DNA of 50,222 nt from Metabacillus arenae (GCF_014773385.1 NZ_JACXAI010000013.1:1-50222), one strand, 5' to 3'. Numbered from the stretch's first letter, positions 17,539 through 25,869 are shown. Translations and numbers: made by a program. Notes: generated by a model from the sequence alone, not told the origin.

Positions 17539-17557
17539 ATTTAAAAAAATATCAAAA

Positions 17558-17689
17558 TTAGCTCTCGAATTCTCCTCCAGGCTCACCTGGATTTTCAGGA
17601 TCTTTAGGAGGTTTGTCATGCCACCAGCCTTTCATCGTCATACTAATATCAAGTATTTCTAATAAAGGTTGTTTCCATTCTTTTTTCAT
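17558..17689 (-). CDS. Orphan lasso/paeninodin-type precursor-like peptide
   Basis: A 43-residue peptide. Its N-terminus MKKEWKQPLLEILDISMTMK matches the leader pattern of paeninodin-type lasso precursors: aromatic W5-x2-P8-x-L10-x-x-L13-D14, then T18 two residues before the expected cleavage. The tail (GWWHDKPPKDPENPGEPG to FES) is rich in Pro, Gly and acids and ends in Ser, as paeninodin does. However, counting the core from K20, positions 7-9 are K-P-P, so there is no Asp/Glu to close a lasso ring. No B1/B2 protease, C cyclase or kinase gene is in the window. AAAGGTGG lies 9-10 nt before the ATG and a consensus promoter lies upstream, so it should be expressed. A degenerate lasso relative or another RiPP substrate are both possible. 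Confidence 0.65.
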   Translation of the reverse strand: MKKEWKQPLLEILDISMTMKGWWHDKPPKDPENPGEPGGEFES

Positions 17690-17767
17690 AGGTTCACCAC
17701 CTTTCTTAAGTCAGATGTTCTTAATAAAGAACAATAAAATCCTTTATTTGAGAAAATAAGCATATTT

Positions 17768-17786
17768 TTCGTTACTTTATAACGAA
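17768..17786. promoter_or_regulatory. Operator-like palindrome at the start of the peptide transcript
   Basis: TTCGTTACTTTATAACGAA, a 7-bp inverted repeat with a 5-bp centre, begins a few bases downstream of the predicted transcription start. A bound repressor here would block the promoter. A second palindrome, GTTCTTAATAAAGAAC (17717-17732), lies in the leader. Confidence 0.45.
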
Positions 17787-17795
17787 CATAGGTAA

Positions 17796-17824
17796 ATAGT
17801 AGCATCCTTGGTTTGAGTTGTCAA
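17796..17824 (-). promoter_or_regulatory. Consensus sigma-A promoter of the peptide gene
   Basis: On the minus strand, TTGACA (17824-17819), a 17-bp spacer and TACTAT (17801-17796). This is one of the best sigma-A matches in the window. The predicted leader is about 100 nt. Confidence 0.7.
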
Positions 17825-17953
17825 TTAACAAAATTAGTTTTCTAGAAATGGATCGAAAAAAATCAAAAGCTAATAAAATCGTTATAAAATTTCGTATCAA
17901 TATATTTTTTGTCCCCTGTATAAAAACAAATGTCCGCGTAAGAAAGAAAAAGC

Positions 17954-17981
17954 TTGATCTCTTAATTAAAAAGAGTAATAA
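17954..17981 (+). promoter_or_regulatory. Possible promoter of the aspartokinase gene
   Basis: TTGATC, a 16-bp spacer and TAATAA lie about 48 nt before the start codon. No lysine riboswitch or T-box features are seen between 17690 and 18028. Confidence 0.4.
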
Positions 17982-18028
17982 TAAAGATTAAAATCTGTTG
18001 GAAATTTTACTTTATCGAGGAGGTAACC

Positions 18029-19390
18029 ATGAAAGTAGTTAAGTTTGGCGGAACTTCGGTATCATCAGGAAAGCAAATTGAGAAGGTATTTAACATCGTG
18101 ATGTCAGATCAGGACCGAAAAATTGTTGTCGTATCGGCACCTGGTAAACGTTTCGCCGATGATATAAAAGTAACAGATTTACTGATTGAGTGCGGCGAAA
18201 AATACTTGCAAAATCAAGAAGCGGAAGATTTAGTTGATGCTGTCATTAGTAGATATGCAAGCATCGCTAATGAATTGAATCTACCTAATTCCATTATTGA
18301 AACAATTTATAAGGATGTATTGTCCAGGCTTAATGGTGATAAAAGCAAGCCTATTCATTATATGGATGCAATTAAAGCAAGCGGGGAAGACAATCATGCA
18401 AAGCTAATTGCAGCTTATTTCAGGCATCAGGGAATTGAAGCTTCATATGTAAACCCAAAAGAAGCGGGACTTATAGTGAACGGTTCGTCAGGGAATGCCC
18501 GAGTATTACCTGAGTCCTATGACCGTCTTTATTCATTAAGGGAGAAACCTGGAATCGTCATTTTTCCTGGATTTTTTGGTTACAACAATGAAGGGGAGAT
18601 TATTACTTTTTCACGCAGCGGATCTGATATAACCGGCTCTATTTTAGCAAATGGTATAAAAGCTGACCTTTATGAAAATTTTACAGACGTAGATGCAGTT
18701 TATTCAGTTAATCCAAATCTTGTAAAAAAACCAAAAGAAATTCGCGAATTAACCTATCGCGAAATGCGGGAACTATCCTATGCAGGCTTCTCGGTGTTCC
18801 ATGATGAAGCACTTATTCCAGCTTTTCAGGCAGGTATCCCGGTTAATATTAAAAATACTAATAATCCTTCAGCAAAAGGGACTAGAATTGTAAATCAACG
18901 CGAACATAGAAATGGTCCTGTTATTGGAATCGCAAGTGATCATGATTTTTGCAGCATTTATGTGAACAAATACTTGATGAATAGAGAAATTGGATTCGGG
19001 CGTAAATTATTATTTATTTTGGAGGAGTTTGGCTTATCTTATGAACACAGTCCTTCCGGTATTGACGATCTTTCGATTATCCTAAGACAAAGCCAAATGG
19101 ATGCCGAAACAGAAAAAAGGATTATTAAACGAATCTACGAAGAACTTGGGCCTGATGAAGTAAAAGTGGAACATAACTTGTCACTAATCATGATTGTTGG
19201 AGAGGGTATGCGCCATAATATTGGAACAGCTGCACGAGCTTCAAATGCCCTTGCAGAAGCTGGTATTAATATTGAAATGATCAACCAAGGATCTTCAGAA
19301 GTCAGCATGATGTTTGGGGTAAAACAAGCACAGGAAAACCGTGCTGTTCAAGCATTGTATGAAGAATTTTTTGCAGGGGTATTGGTATAA
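18029..19390 (+). CDS. yclM: Aspartate kinase (class III, YclM-like)
   Basis: This 453-residue enzyme phosphorylates L-aspartate with ATP, the first step to diaminopimelate, lysine, threonine and methionine. The N-terminal kinase domain opens with VVKFGGTSVSSG (KFGGTS at 5-10). It includes PGFFGYNNEGEIITFSRSGSDITGSILA and the YENFTDVDAVYSVNP substrate site. The C-terminal part (from about 300) carries two ACT domains (VIGIASDHDFCSIYV; LIMIVGEGMRHNIGTAARA), the feedback sites. Length matches B. subtilis YclM (ThrD), the threonine-sensitive isozyme; effector specificity here is inferred. GGAGG lies 7 nt before the ATG. The gene is not at this place in B. subtilis. Confidence 0.93.
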   Translation: MKVVKFGGTSVSSGKQIEKVFNIVMSDQDRKIVVVSAPGKRFADDIKVTDLLIECGEKYLQNQEAEDLVDAVISRYASIANELNLPNSIIETIYKDVLSRLNGDKSKPIHYMDAIKASGEDNHAKLIAAYFRHQGIEASYVNPKEAGLIVNGSSGNARVLPESYDRLYSLREKPGIVIFPGFFGYNNEGEIITFSRSGSDITGSILANGIKADLYENFTDVDAVYSVNPNLVKKPKEIRELTYREMRELSYAGFSVFHDEALIPAFQAGIPVNIKNTNNPSAKGTRIVNQREHRNGPVIGIASDHDFCSIYVNKYLMNREIGFGRKLLFILEEFGLSYEHSPSGIDDLSIILRQSQMDAETEKRIIKRIYEELGPDEVKVEHNLSLIMIVGEGMRHNIGTAARASNALAEAGINIEMINQGSSEVSMMFGVKQAQENRAVQALYEEFFAGVLV

Positions 19391-19460
19391 AAATTAAAGG
19401 TTTAATGACCCCGATGGAAAACAGAGAAGTAATCGGACAAGACTCAAAATAACAAAGCGA

Positions 19461-19502
19461 ATAGAGTGCGAAATCAGAGAGGATTTCACACTCTATTTTT
19501 TT
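19461..19502 (+). terminator. Intrinsic terminator of the aspartokinase gene
   Basis: ATAGAGTGcGAAATC pairs with GATTTCaCACTCTAT and is followed by seven T residues. Confidence 0.85.
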
Positions 19503-19883
19503 ATTGAATTAACAAGAATATCTATTTTATATAAAACCGCATTGAATTGAATTCAAATCATATAAATGGTAAATTTCCTTCAATTAAGTTAGTTAGTTGA
19601 ATAACTAATATAATGACATGATTTGATAACAAAGAGTTCATGAAACTGCATTAAAAAAAGATTATGACCCGGTGATATTTTTAAGAGATGGAGTAAGGTA
19701 TTGAATCATATATACAATTTATGATGGTGTCATTATGAGGACAGAACTAAATCTCTTTATAATCATCGATCACCTGCAGTGTTTCCATTGACAGACATTT
19801 TATTGTATGCTAGCTTTACTATGCTGCTAATTTATCTCTCTAATACATTAGTATAATAAAGTGAAATGCTGGAGGTTTACATC
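19503..19883. other. AT-rich intergenic stretch before yuiF
   Basis: No gene is supported. A 24-codon open patch (about 19630-19705, KKDYDPVIFLRDGVRY) looks protein-like but has no start and may be debris. TATAAT occurs near 19852, just before the yuiF ribosome site, without a good -35. Confidence 0.35.
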
Positions 19884-21215
19884 ATGAATGCAGTCATCAT
19901 TGCCGTATTAGTTATGCTTGTCTTAAGTTTACTGCGTGTGAATGTTGTGTTTGCTCTTGTAGCTGCTTCATTAGTTGGTGGCTTGACGGGCGGACTAGAT
20001 TTGAAAACAACGATTGAATTATTTACAGAAGGTTTAGGAGGAAATGCAACAGTAGCATTAAGTTATGCACTACTAGGTGGGTTTGCTGTTGCTCTGACAA
20101 AAACAGGATTGCCAGACGCGTTAGTTGAAGCGGCTGTTAAAATTGCTGGGAAAAAGGGAGATAGCAGAAAAAAGGCTTTATCTAAGGTTTTAATTATTTG
20201 GATTATCTTAATCATTTCTATTTTTTCACAAAATGTGGTACCAGTTCATATTGCTTTTATCCCAATTTTAATCCCGCCATTATTAAAGGTTTTGAATGAA
20301 CTTGAGGTAGACAGACGTTTAATTGCATCAGTTATGACATTTGGGCTGACAGCTCCATATATTTTACTCCCTGTCGGCTTTGGTGCGATTTTCCACGAAA
20401 TCCTGCAAACAAATATGGCAGACAGCGGACTTACGGTTAGCTTAAAGGATATTCCTCCTGCCATGATTATTCCTGCTATTGGAATGGTGGCCGGCCTTTT
20501 AATAGCCATATTTTTTTCTTACAGGAAGGCTAGAAAATATCATAATAAAGAGATAAGCGGCCAGAAAACAGAGAGTTTTACAGCTGCCAGCATTGGTATT
20601 GCCGTGCTGTCAATAGCAGTTTCCTTAAGTGTTCAATTATATTTATCCCAGTCGTTAGAAGTAGAAGGAATGATTTTTGGCGCACTTGCCGGGATCATCA
20701 TTCTTTATGTAACAGGTGCTGTGAAGCGGCAGGAAGCAGATGGATTGCTTACAGACGGAATGAGGATGATGGCTTTTATCGGCTTTGTTATGCTTGCTGC
20801 CTCTGGATTCGCGACAGTTCTCAGGGAAACAGGCCATGTAGAAACACTTGTGCAAACCTCTGCTAACCTAATCGCAGGAAATCAGTCGTTTGCTGCTTTA
20901 GCAATGCTGGTTGTAGGATTGCTTATAACAATGGGAATTGGTTCTTCTTTTTCTACTATTCCGATTATTGCTACCATATTTGTTCCTTTATGTTTAGAAC
21001 TGGGCTTCAGTCCAATGGCTACTATTGCTATTGTGGGAACAGCAGCTGCACTTGGAGATGCAGGCTCTCCTGCATCAGACAGTACACTTGGCCCCACTTC
21101 AGGGTTAAATGCAGATGGAAATCATAATCACATATGGGATACCTGTGTACCAACTTTCATACACTATAATATTCCATTAATTGTATTCGGATGGATTGCT
21201 GCTATGATTCTATAA
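19884..21215 (+). CDS. yuiF: YuiF, Na+/H+ antiporter-family (amino acid) transporter
   Basis: This 443-residue protein has 11-12 membrane helices and the Na_H_antiporter-family layout: an N-terminal MNAVIIAVLVMLVLSLLRVNVVFALVAA, a central NVVPVHIAFIPILIPPLL, and a conserved C-terminal GIGSSFSTIPIIATIFVP with DAGSPASDSTLGPTSGLNADGNHNHIWDTCVPTF. It matches B. subtilis YuiF in length. The substrate is unproven; relatives have been linked to amino acid uptake. I start at ATG 19884, 8 nt after GGAGG, rather than the in-frame ATG at 19866 that lies before that site. Monocistronic. Confidence 0.88.
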   Translation: MNAVIIAVLVMLVLSLLRVNVVFALVAASLVGGLTGGLDLKTTIELFTEGLGGNATVALSYALLGGFAVALTKTGLPDALVEAAVKIAGKKGDSRKKALSKVLIIWIILIISIFSQNVVPVHIAFIPILIPPLLKVLNELEVDRRLIASVMTFGLTAPYILLPVGFGAIFHEILQTNMADSGLTVSLKDIPPAMIIPAIGMVAGLLIAIFFSYRKARKYHNKEISGQKTESFTAASIGIAVLSIAVSLSVQLYLSQSLEVEGMIFGALAGIIILYVTGAVKRQEADGLLTDGMRMMAFIGFVMLAASGFATVLRETGHVETLVQTSANLIAGNQSFAALAMLVVGLLITMGIGSSFSTIPIIATIFVPLCLELGFSPMATIAIVGTAAALGDAGSPASDSTLGPTSGLNADGNHNHIWDTCVPTFIHYNIPLIVFGWIAAMIL

Positions 21216-21233
21216 AGATGAACGAACAAAGAA

Positions 21234-21270
21234 AGGTGCTGCCTCATTAATGTGGATCAGCACCTCTTGC
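21234..21270 (+). terminator. Terminator of yuiF
   Basis: AGGTGCTG (21234-21241) pairs with CAGCACCT (21258-21265); a modest T-rich tail follows. Confidence 0.6.
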
Positions 21271-21317
21271 TTTTAAAAGATTATCAGGTTCGGCGCCCCC
21301 ATCCTGTGGGCCTCAAG

Positions 21318-21560
21318 CTAACCATCAGTAAAACCCGACTGAAGGAAGTTTCACTTTACCCCACATCTAAGGGGCAGTAAGTAAGAACTAACTGCCCCTA
21401 AGAGTCCGATTGGTTCAACTAACCATCAGTAAAACCCAACTGAAGGAAGTTTCACTTTACCCCACATCTAAGGGGCAGTAAGTAAGAACTAACTGCCCCT
21501 AAGAGTCCGATTGGTTCAACTAACCATCAGTAAAACCCAACTGAAGGAAGTTTCACTTTA
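21318..21560. repeat. 101-bp tandem repeat, 2.4 copies
   Basis: Units start at 21318, 21419 and 21520 (CTAACCATCAGTAAAACCC). The first two are full and differ at one base I can see (CCCGACT against CCCAACT). The third stops after 41 bp, just past the stop codon of the minus-strand small ORF. Each full unit contains AGGGGCAGT and ACTGCCCCT, a 9-bp perfect inverted repeat, so the array can form two identical strong hairpins. Confidence 0.9.
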
Positions 21561-21705
21561 TATTTAATCGCTCCAGTAACTCCTCATCATCCATTTGCAG
21601 GATAAAGTCTCTTTTAAGTTCAGGGTGATTGTTCAAGATGCAGTTTTCATAGGATTCTCTTTCTAGTTCACTTAAAAAATACCGTTTTGTTTTAATATAT
21701 TCCAC
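21553..21705 (-). CDS. Small hypothetical protein, 50 residues
   Basis: GTG at 21705 with AGAGGTG about 9 nt upstream opens a 50-residue frame beginning MEYIKTKRYFLSELERESYE and ending ELLERLNIK. It is acidic and helical in character with no signal or membrane segment. I do not recognise the family. The stop codon lies inside the third, partial copy of the 101-bp repeat, so the repeat seems to derive from, or to have inserted at, the gene's 3' end. Confidence 0.55.
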   Translation of the reverse strand: MEYIKTKRYFLSELERESYENCILNNHPELKRDFILQMDDEELLERLNIK

Positions 21706-21953
21706 TTTATTTCACCTCTGGTTATAGAAAACTAGTATAAATATGTCCAACCCGAAACAATTTTATACATGGCCGGCTTTTTTAGATTTTAGCTCGCAGT
21801 TTCATTCTTTTCTTGTGCTAAAAATCCAACACTTGTAAAATAATAGTTGATTTTGTCGCGATATGCAAGGAATCTCTTGTAATAATAGGTTGTACTGTTT
21901 GAATTTAACATTGTAAAATAGAAACAGCAAACATAATAGGGGGTCCACTTCAA

Positions 21954-22496
21954 TTGAATTGGATAAAATCTAATAAAATACTATCAATAGGAATCTTTGC
22001 AACACTTATTTGTTTATCCGTTATTGGATATGTCTTCTTTGACATGATCAGCGGTAAACCAGAACCTGTTAACGCATCACAGAAGGCTTCTTCAAAGCAG
22101 TCAGTCGAACAAGTATCTGTACCCCAGGCAGATGGAAATGCTGGTACAAATGCCTTTGGGGAAACTAAAAATAAGGTGTCTGAGCAGGATGTCATGGATT
22201 ATATACATGCGATGTCTCACCAAAAAGTAGAAGCAGAGCAAAAATGGGACCATTATTATATCACCGAGGACCGAATTCAATTTTTAATTGCAGAAGTGGA
22301 ATCAGGTAATTTTGAAAATGAAGACCTCTATCTAGATATATTAACAAGGTGGTCAGAGGGTGACTTTTCTAAAGCCGATAATGACCATAATGCTGTTTGG
22401 AAACTGCTTGGGGGCACTGTTGGGAAGGCGACTGGAATTATGTCTGAAGAAGAGGAAAAACAATATCTGGAGGACTATGAACATAAATTTAAATAA
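21954..22496 (+). CDS. DUF6241-like membrane-anchored protein
   Basis: This 180-residue protein has one N-terminal membrane helix (ILSIGIFATLICLSVIGYVFF, about 9-29), a Ser/Gln-rich linker, and a C-terminal soluble domain: VMDYIHAMSHQKVEAEQKWDHY, then YLDILTRWSEGDFSKADNDHNAVWKLLGGTVGKATG. That pattern recalls the DUF6241 proteins of Bacilli; I am not certain of the family number. The soluble domain should face outside. Start is TTG 21954, about 10 nt after AGGGGG. Function is unknown. It stands alone with its own terminator. Confidence 0.72.
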   Translation: MNWIKSNKILSIGIFATLICLSVIGYVFFDMISGKPEPVNASQKASSKQSVEQVSVPQADGNAGTNAFGETKNKVSEQDVMDYIHAMSHQKVEAEQKWDHYYITEDRIQFLIAEVESGNFENEDLYLDILTRWSEGDFSKADNDHNAVWKLLGGTVGKATGIMSEEEEKQYLEDYEHKFK

Positions 22497-22501
22497 GAAT
22501 A

Positions 22502-22537
22502 AAAAGGTTGTTTGCTTTCGGAACAGCCTTTTTTCAT
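22502..22537 (+). terminator. Terminator of the DUF6241-like gene
   Basis: AAAAGGTTGTT pairs with AACAGCCTTTT (one G-T pair) followed by a T-run. Confidence 0.7.
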
Positions 22538-22649
22538 TTTAGCAAATATAGATGATTATGTTTTGAATGAATGGTGTGAAAGGATGGCCTATTTACCTTT
22601 AAGTTATGGTGGATAGACTATAAAACGTAATACAACCTGTAAGAGCTGT

Positions 22650-22680
22650 ATAAAAAAAGACATCCAGAAGTGGATGTCTT
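22650..22680 (-). terminator. Terminator of the YqaE/Pmp3-like gene
   Basis: On the minus strand AAGACATCCA pairs with TGGATGTCTT around a 4-nt loop and a run of seven T residues follows. It overlaps the stop codon. Confidence 0.8.
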
Positions 22681-22879
22681 AATGAGTGGATTTCCGCATT
22701 AATTCGGCTTGTCGTTTCATCCGTTTATCATCTTTCTTATCTTTCACTACTAAGATAGCATGAATGGCTCCAGGAAACCAGAAGATGAGAGTCAAAATGA
22801 AATTTAATATTGCTTGAAATGGTTTTCCGACCAGTAAAACAGCGAGCGGTGGAAAAACAACTGCCAGTAAATACATCAT
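22679..22879 (-). CDS. YqaE/Pmp3 family (UPF0057) membrane peptide
   Basis: This 66-residue protein has the Pmp3 layout: helix one (MYLLAVVFPPLAVLLVG) with the conserved FPPLAV, helix two (ILNFILTLIFWFPGAIHAILVV) with WFPGxIHA, and a charged C-terminus. Family members are tiny membrane proteolipids linked to salt and membrane stress. The family is usually 50-60 residues; here a basic tail is added. ATG 22879 is chosen, 6-7 nt after AGGGGTG. A hairpin terminator overlaps its end. Confidence 0.85.
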   Translation of the reverse strand: MMYLLAVVFPPLAVLLVGKPFQAILNFILTLIFWFPGAIHAILVVKDKKDDKRMKRQAELMRKSTH

Positions 22880-23065
22880 TAGCTTCACCCCTAATTTATC
22901 GTCTTAGCTATATATACAATTTATACCCCGAAAAAGTTTCATGTAATCTAATAGAAAGCGAAATACTCGGTGTGTCCTGTTTAATCTAAGAACGTGTGAC
23001 TTCTGAATGGTTAGCCCTTGCTGCTGAACAACCATTTCTTAATTTAAATTTTTTACTTGAATATT

Positions 23066-23090
23066 TAAAAACCTCCCGATAATCGGGAGG
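23066..23090 (-). terminator. Intrinsic terminator of ald
   Basis: CCTCCCGAT pairs with ATCGGGAGG; on the minus strand it is followed by TTTTT. Confidence 0.85.
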
Positions 23091-23104
23091 CATAAGGTTA
23101 GCTG

Positions 23105-24238
23105 CTAGGATACTGATAATTTTTTTTCTAAGGCGACTTCGACAGGGACATATGAATATCCAAGATCACGGGCAACTGCTTCATAAGTAATTTTTCCGCC
23201 TGTTGTATTAACACCAGCTTTTAATGCAATGTTCTCAAAGATTGCTATGATTGCTCCTTTGTTAGCTATCTGCAGGGCATAAGGAACTGTTACGTTTGTA
23301 AGAGCGAGAGTTGAAGTTCTTGGGACAGCGCCTGGCATGTTAGCAACAGCATAGTGCAGGACCCCGTATCTTTCATATGTCGGGTTATCGTGAGTTGTGA
23401 TGTGGTCGACAGTTTCAACAATGCCTCCTTGGTCAATAGCTACGTCAACAATGACTGACCCCGGTTTCATTGATTGAACCATTTCCGCGGACACAAGCGT
23501 CGGCGCTTTGGCCCCTGGGATTAACACTGCACAAATTAGAAGGTCTGCTTCGGCAACTGCATTAGCAATGTTAACAGGATTAGACATAAGAGTTTTTATT
23601 TGATTTCCAAAGATATCATCAATCTGACGCAGACGCTCAGCACTTAAGTCGATAATCGTTACATCGGCTCCTAATCCAATCGCCATTTTAGCAGCATTTG
23701 TACCGACAACTCCACCGCCGATAATGGTTACCTTCCCCCGGCTTACACCTGGAACACCGGCAAGTAAAATCCCCTTGCCTCCTTTTGGTTTTTCTAAAAA
23801 TTGAGCACCGATTTGGGCAGCCATTCGACCTGCAACTTCACTCATAGGTGTTAATAAAGGAAGTCCGCGTCCTTCTGTTACAGTTTCGTAGGCAATCGCA
23901 GTGACACCCTTGTCTTTAAGTGCCTGTGCAAGCGCAGGTTCAGCTGCTAAGTGCAGGTAAGTGAATAAAATGAGTCCTTCACGGAAATAACCGTATTCAG
24001 AGGGGAGCGGTTCTTTTACCTTCATGATCATGTCTGCTTTCGACCAAACATCCTTTGCAAGCTCTGCCACTTGAGCTCCAGCTTCCGTATAAGCTTCATT
24101 AGAGAAACCGCTTCCATTACCAGCATCTTTTTCAACTAAAACGATATGCCCATTCGCGATAAATTGAGTAACGCCGCCTGGCGTTAAAGCAACGCGATTT
24201 TCATTGTTTTTAATTTCTTTTGGTATTCCAATAATCAT
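23105..24238 (-). CDS. ald: Alanine dehydrogenase
   Basis: This 377-residue enzyme interconverts L-alanine and pyruvate plus ammonia with NAD+. Catalytic and substrate residues known in the family are in register: Arg15 (NENRVALTP), Lys75 (IMKVKEPLP), His96 (TYLHLA) and Asp269 (VDVAIDQGG). The NAD-binding motif is IIGGGVVG (172-179). AGGAGG precedes the ATG. The gene after it in the same orientation on its 5' side is the PucR-type regulator, and a divergent alanine symporter follows, forming an alanine catabolic module. A 20-bp palindrome lies about 120 bp upstream. Confidence 0.97.
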   Translation of the reverse strand: MIIGIPKEIKNNENRVALTPGGVTQFIANGHIVLVEKDAGNGSGFSNEAYTEAGAQVAELAKDVWSKADMIMKVKEPLPSEYGYFREGLILFTYLHLAAEPALAQALKDKGVTAIAYETVTEGRGLPLLTPMSEVAGRMAAQIGAQFLEKPKGGKGILLAGVPGVSRGKVTIIGGGVVGTNAAKMAIGLGADVTIIDLSAERLRQIDDIFGNQIKTLMSNPVNIANAVAEADLLICAVLIPGAKAPTLVSAEMVQSMKPGSVIVDVAIDQGGIVETVDHITTHDNPTYERYGVLHYAVANMPGAVPRTSTLALTNVTVPYALQIANKGAIIAIFENIALKAGVNTTGGKITYEAVARDLGYSYVPVEVALEKKLSVS

Positions 24239-24355
24239 AATAACCCTTCCTCCTTTTTATCTGTCAAAAAATTCTATCCTATGTGAATATGTTGTAAGTA
24301 TAAAATGATTTTGATAGAAATTTCTTCGGTTAAAAAAAAGAAAGGAATTTATTAT

Positions 24356-24375
24356 GTTTGTGAAATTTCACAAAC
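24356..24375. promoter_or_regulatory. 20-bp perfect palindrome upstream of ald
   Basis: GTTTGTGAAATTTCACAAAC overlaps the stop codon of the regulator gene and lies upstream of ald. It is a candidate operator. It resembles a Rex site but has two central bases between TTGTGAA and TTCACAA instead of four, and it lacks the CG centre of a cre site. Confidence 0.5.
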
Positions 24376-25600
24376 TCAATTTAGATAGCTTCATATCGAG
24401 GTAGATTGTAATTTTCTCATTTGGATTTTGGATATCAATTTCTCCAATTTGGGAGATTCGTTTCAGTCTATAACTTAGTGTATTAATATGGACATTAATC
24501 TTTTTAGCGGCTCTGTTAACATTACTGTCACAGTCCAAAAAAACCTCAAGTGTCTCAACAAGATCTGTATGGTGCGCTTGATCGTAATCAGCAAGTTTTG
24601 CAAGAGAATAGTTCATATAGTGCTCCTGCTTTCTTTTTTCGTAAAGAATATCTAAATATTGATAAATTCCAAGTTCAGGAAAACTAAACAGTTCTTTTGT
24701 CTCCTCAGGAAATTTCGCCTTCACTTCAAGAACAGACAGAGCTTCCTTATAACTTTTTTCAATAAGAGGAAGGTTTCTGTAGAGACCGCCAGTGCTGATC
24801 TTTACATCATGAATCATAAATCGCTCCTGAAGCTGCCTGTAAATCGATTGCAAAAATTGTTTGACATCTGCTAAAGGCTGATTACTCTTTGGCGAGATAA
24901 GGATGACAAATTCATCAAAATCCACTGTGGTTAACAAAACCTGAACTTGTTGGGTTGTTTCTAATAAATAGGTCAATTGTTTTTCTGTTTTTTCTAAAAT
25001 GGCATCATTGAATTTTAACAAAACTACACTAAATTCGTTTGGGGGCTGCAGTTGAATTTGCTGGAAGCCTATTTTCATTTCTTCAATAGTCTGGATATTT
25101 CCAGTAAGGATCTTCCAAAAGAATTCCTGATTGCGTTCTACTTTTTTGGTTTTTCTTACTTGTAAATTCAATAGCTTATTTTTAACTGCTTTAGCAGCAC
25201 TTTTTAACAATTGGAGCTCTTCGTCTATTAATGCTTTTTGAATCTCAAGCGCCCATATAAAACCTAAAACCTCATTGTTCTTCCATATAGAAATGGCAAT
25301 TCGGTTTCCGAGTCCCACTTCATCAATCTGTTTGACCCGAATCGGTTCGTCAGTTTTTAGCAGCTTTGGAATCGTCCCATCCTTCCATAGACTGTTGATC
25401 ACTTTTTCTGGTACTCTCCGGCCGATAATCGTTGATATTCTCGCAGGATCTGTACAATCATCGTGAGTACTGTAGGCTAGCAATCTATGGTTAACGTCTT
25501 CAATTGTAATTGGACATTGAAGAACCTCACTTATCCGATCTGCTACATCCTCCAATCTATCAAAATGATATTTGAATGGATCATTCATATGTTGAGTCAT
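24368..25600 (-). CDS. adeR: PucR/CdaR-family transcriptional regulator, probable activator of ald (AdeR-like)
   Basis: This 410-residue protein has an N-terminal sensory region with a GAF-like part (ISIWKNNEVLGFIWALEIQ), a middle GGDEF-like-fold segment (FVILISPKSNQ), and a C-terminal PucR helix-turn-helix: ETLEVFLDCDSNVNRAAKKINVHINTLSYRLKRIS. In B. subtilis AdeR (YukF), next to ald, activates it in response to alanine. Position and architecture support the same role. The ATG at 25600 has an AAAGAAGGG-type site. It precedes ald in the same direction with a 130-bp gap containing the palindrome. Confidence 0.88.
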   Translation of the reverse strand: MTQHMNDPFKYHFDRLEDVADRISEVLQCPITIEDVNHRLLAYSTHDDCTDPARISTIIGRRVPEKVINSLWKDGTIPKLLKTDEPIRVKQIDEVGLGNRIAISIWKNNEVLGFIWALEIQKALIDEELQLLKSAAKAVKNKLLNLQVRKTKKVERNQEFFWKILTGNIQTIEEMKIGFQQIQLQPPNEFSVVLLKFNDAILEKTEKQLTYLLETTQQVQVLLTTVDFDEFVILISPKSNQPLADVKQFLQSIYRQLQERFMIHDVKISTGGLYRNLPLIEKSYKEALSVLEVKAKFPEETKELFSFPELGIYQYLDILYEKRKQEHYMNYSLAKLADYDQAHHTDLVETLEVFLDCDSNVNRAAKKINVHINTLSYRLKRISQIGEIDIQNPNEKITIYLDMKLSKLSL

Positions 25601-25704
25601 AGTATCCCTTCTTTAAACAGCATTTGTCAGTGTGGATTTAATTCAGATTATATCAGAAAAATGATTGTTCATCATGTTTAGATGATGGGTCCCTAACTTT
25701 GCCT

Positions 25705-25733
25705 TTGACATTTAAACATAAAGTGGCTAATAT
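25705..25733 (+). promoter_or_regulatory. Sigma-A promoter of the alanine symporter gene
   Basis: TTGACA (25705-25710), 17-bp spacer, TAATAT (25728-25733). It lies about 140 bp before the start codon and directly upstream of two AT palindromes. Confidence 0.6.
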
Positions 25734-25741
25734 GATGATAG

Positions 25742-25789
25742 TTATTTTGTGTAAAATAATAAAATGATAACAAATATTTTGTGAAAATA
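25742..25789. promoter_or_regulatory. Two palindromes at the symporter transcription start (CodY-like)
   Basis: TTATTTTGTGTAAAATAA (25742-25759) and TATTTTGTGAAAATA (25775-25789). The second matches the CodY box AATTTTCWGAAAATT at 12 of 15 positions. Both share TTTGTG with the palindrome upstream of ald, so a common regulator is also possible. Confidence 0.45.
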
Positions 25790-25869
25790 ACCAATTACAG
25801 AGTAATGATTTAAATTTTATTATAGTAATAGGCTATGAAAGCGTTGACAAAATGAGAGGTGTACAACTA

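Noticed and set aside
17690-18028. Lysine riboswitch upstream of the aspartokinase gene
   Set aside because: None of the L-box conserved blocks are present in this AT-rich leader.
21318-21560. CRISPR array at the 101-bp tandem repeats
   Set aside because: Units are contiguous with no unique spacers; only 2.4 copies and no cas genes.
24356-24375. Calling the ald palindrome a Rex, cre or Fnr site
   Set aside because: Spacing is two bases short for Rex and for TGTGA-N6-TCACA, and the CG centre needed for CcpA is absent.
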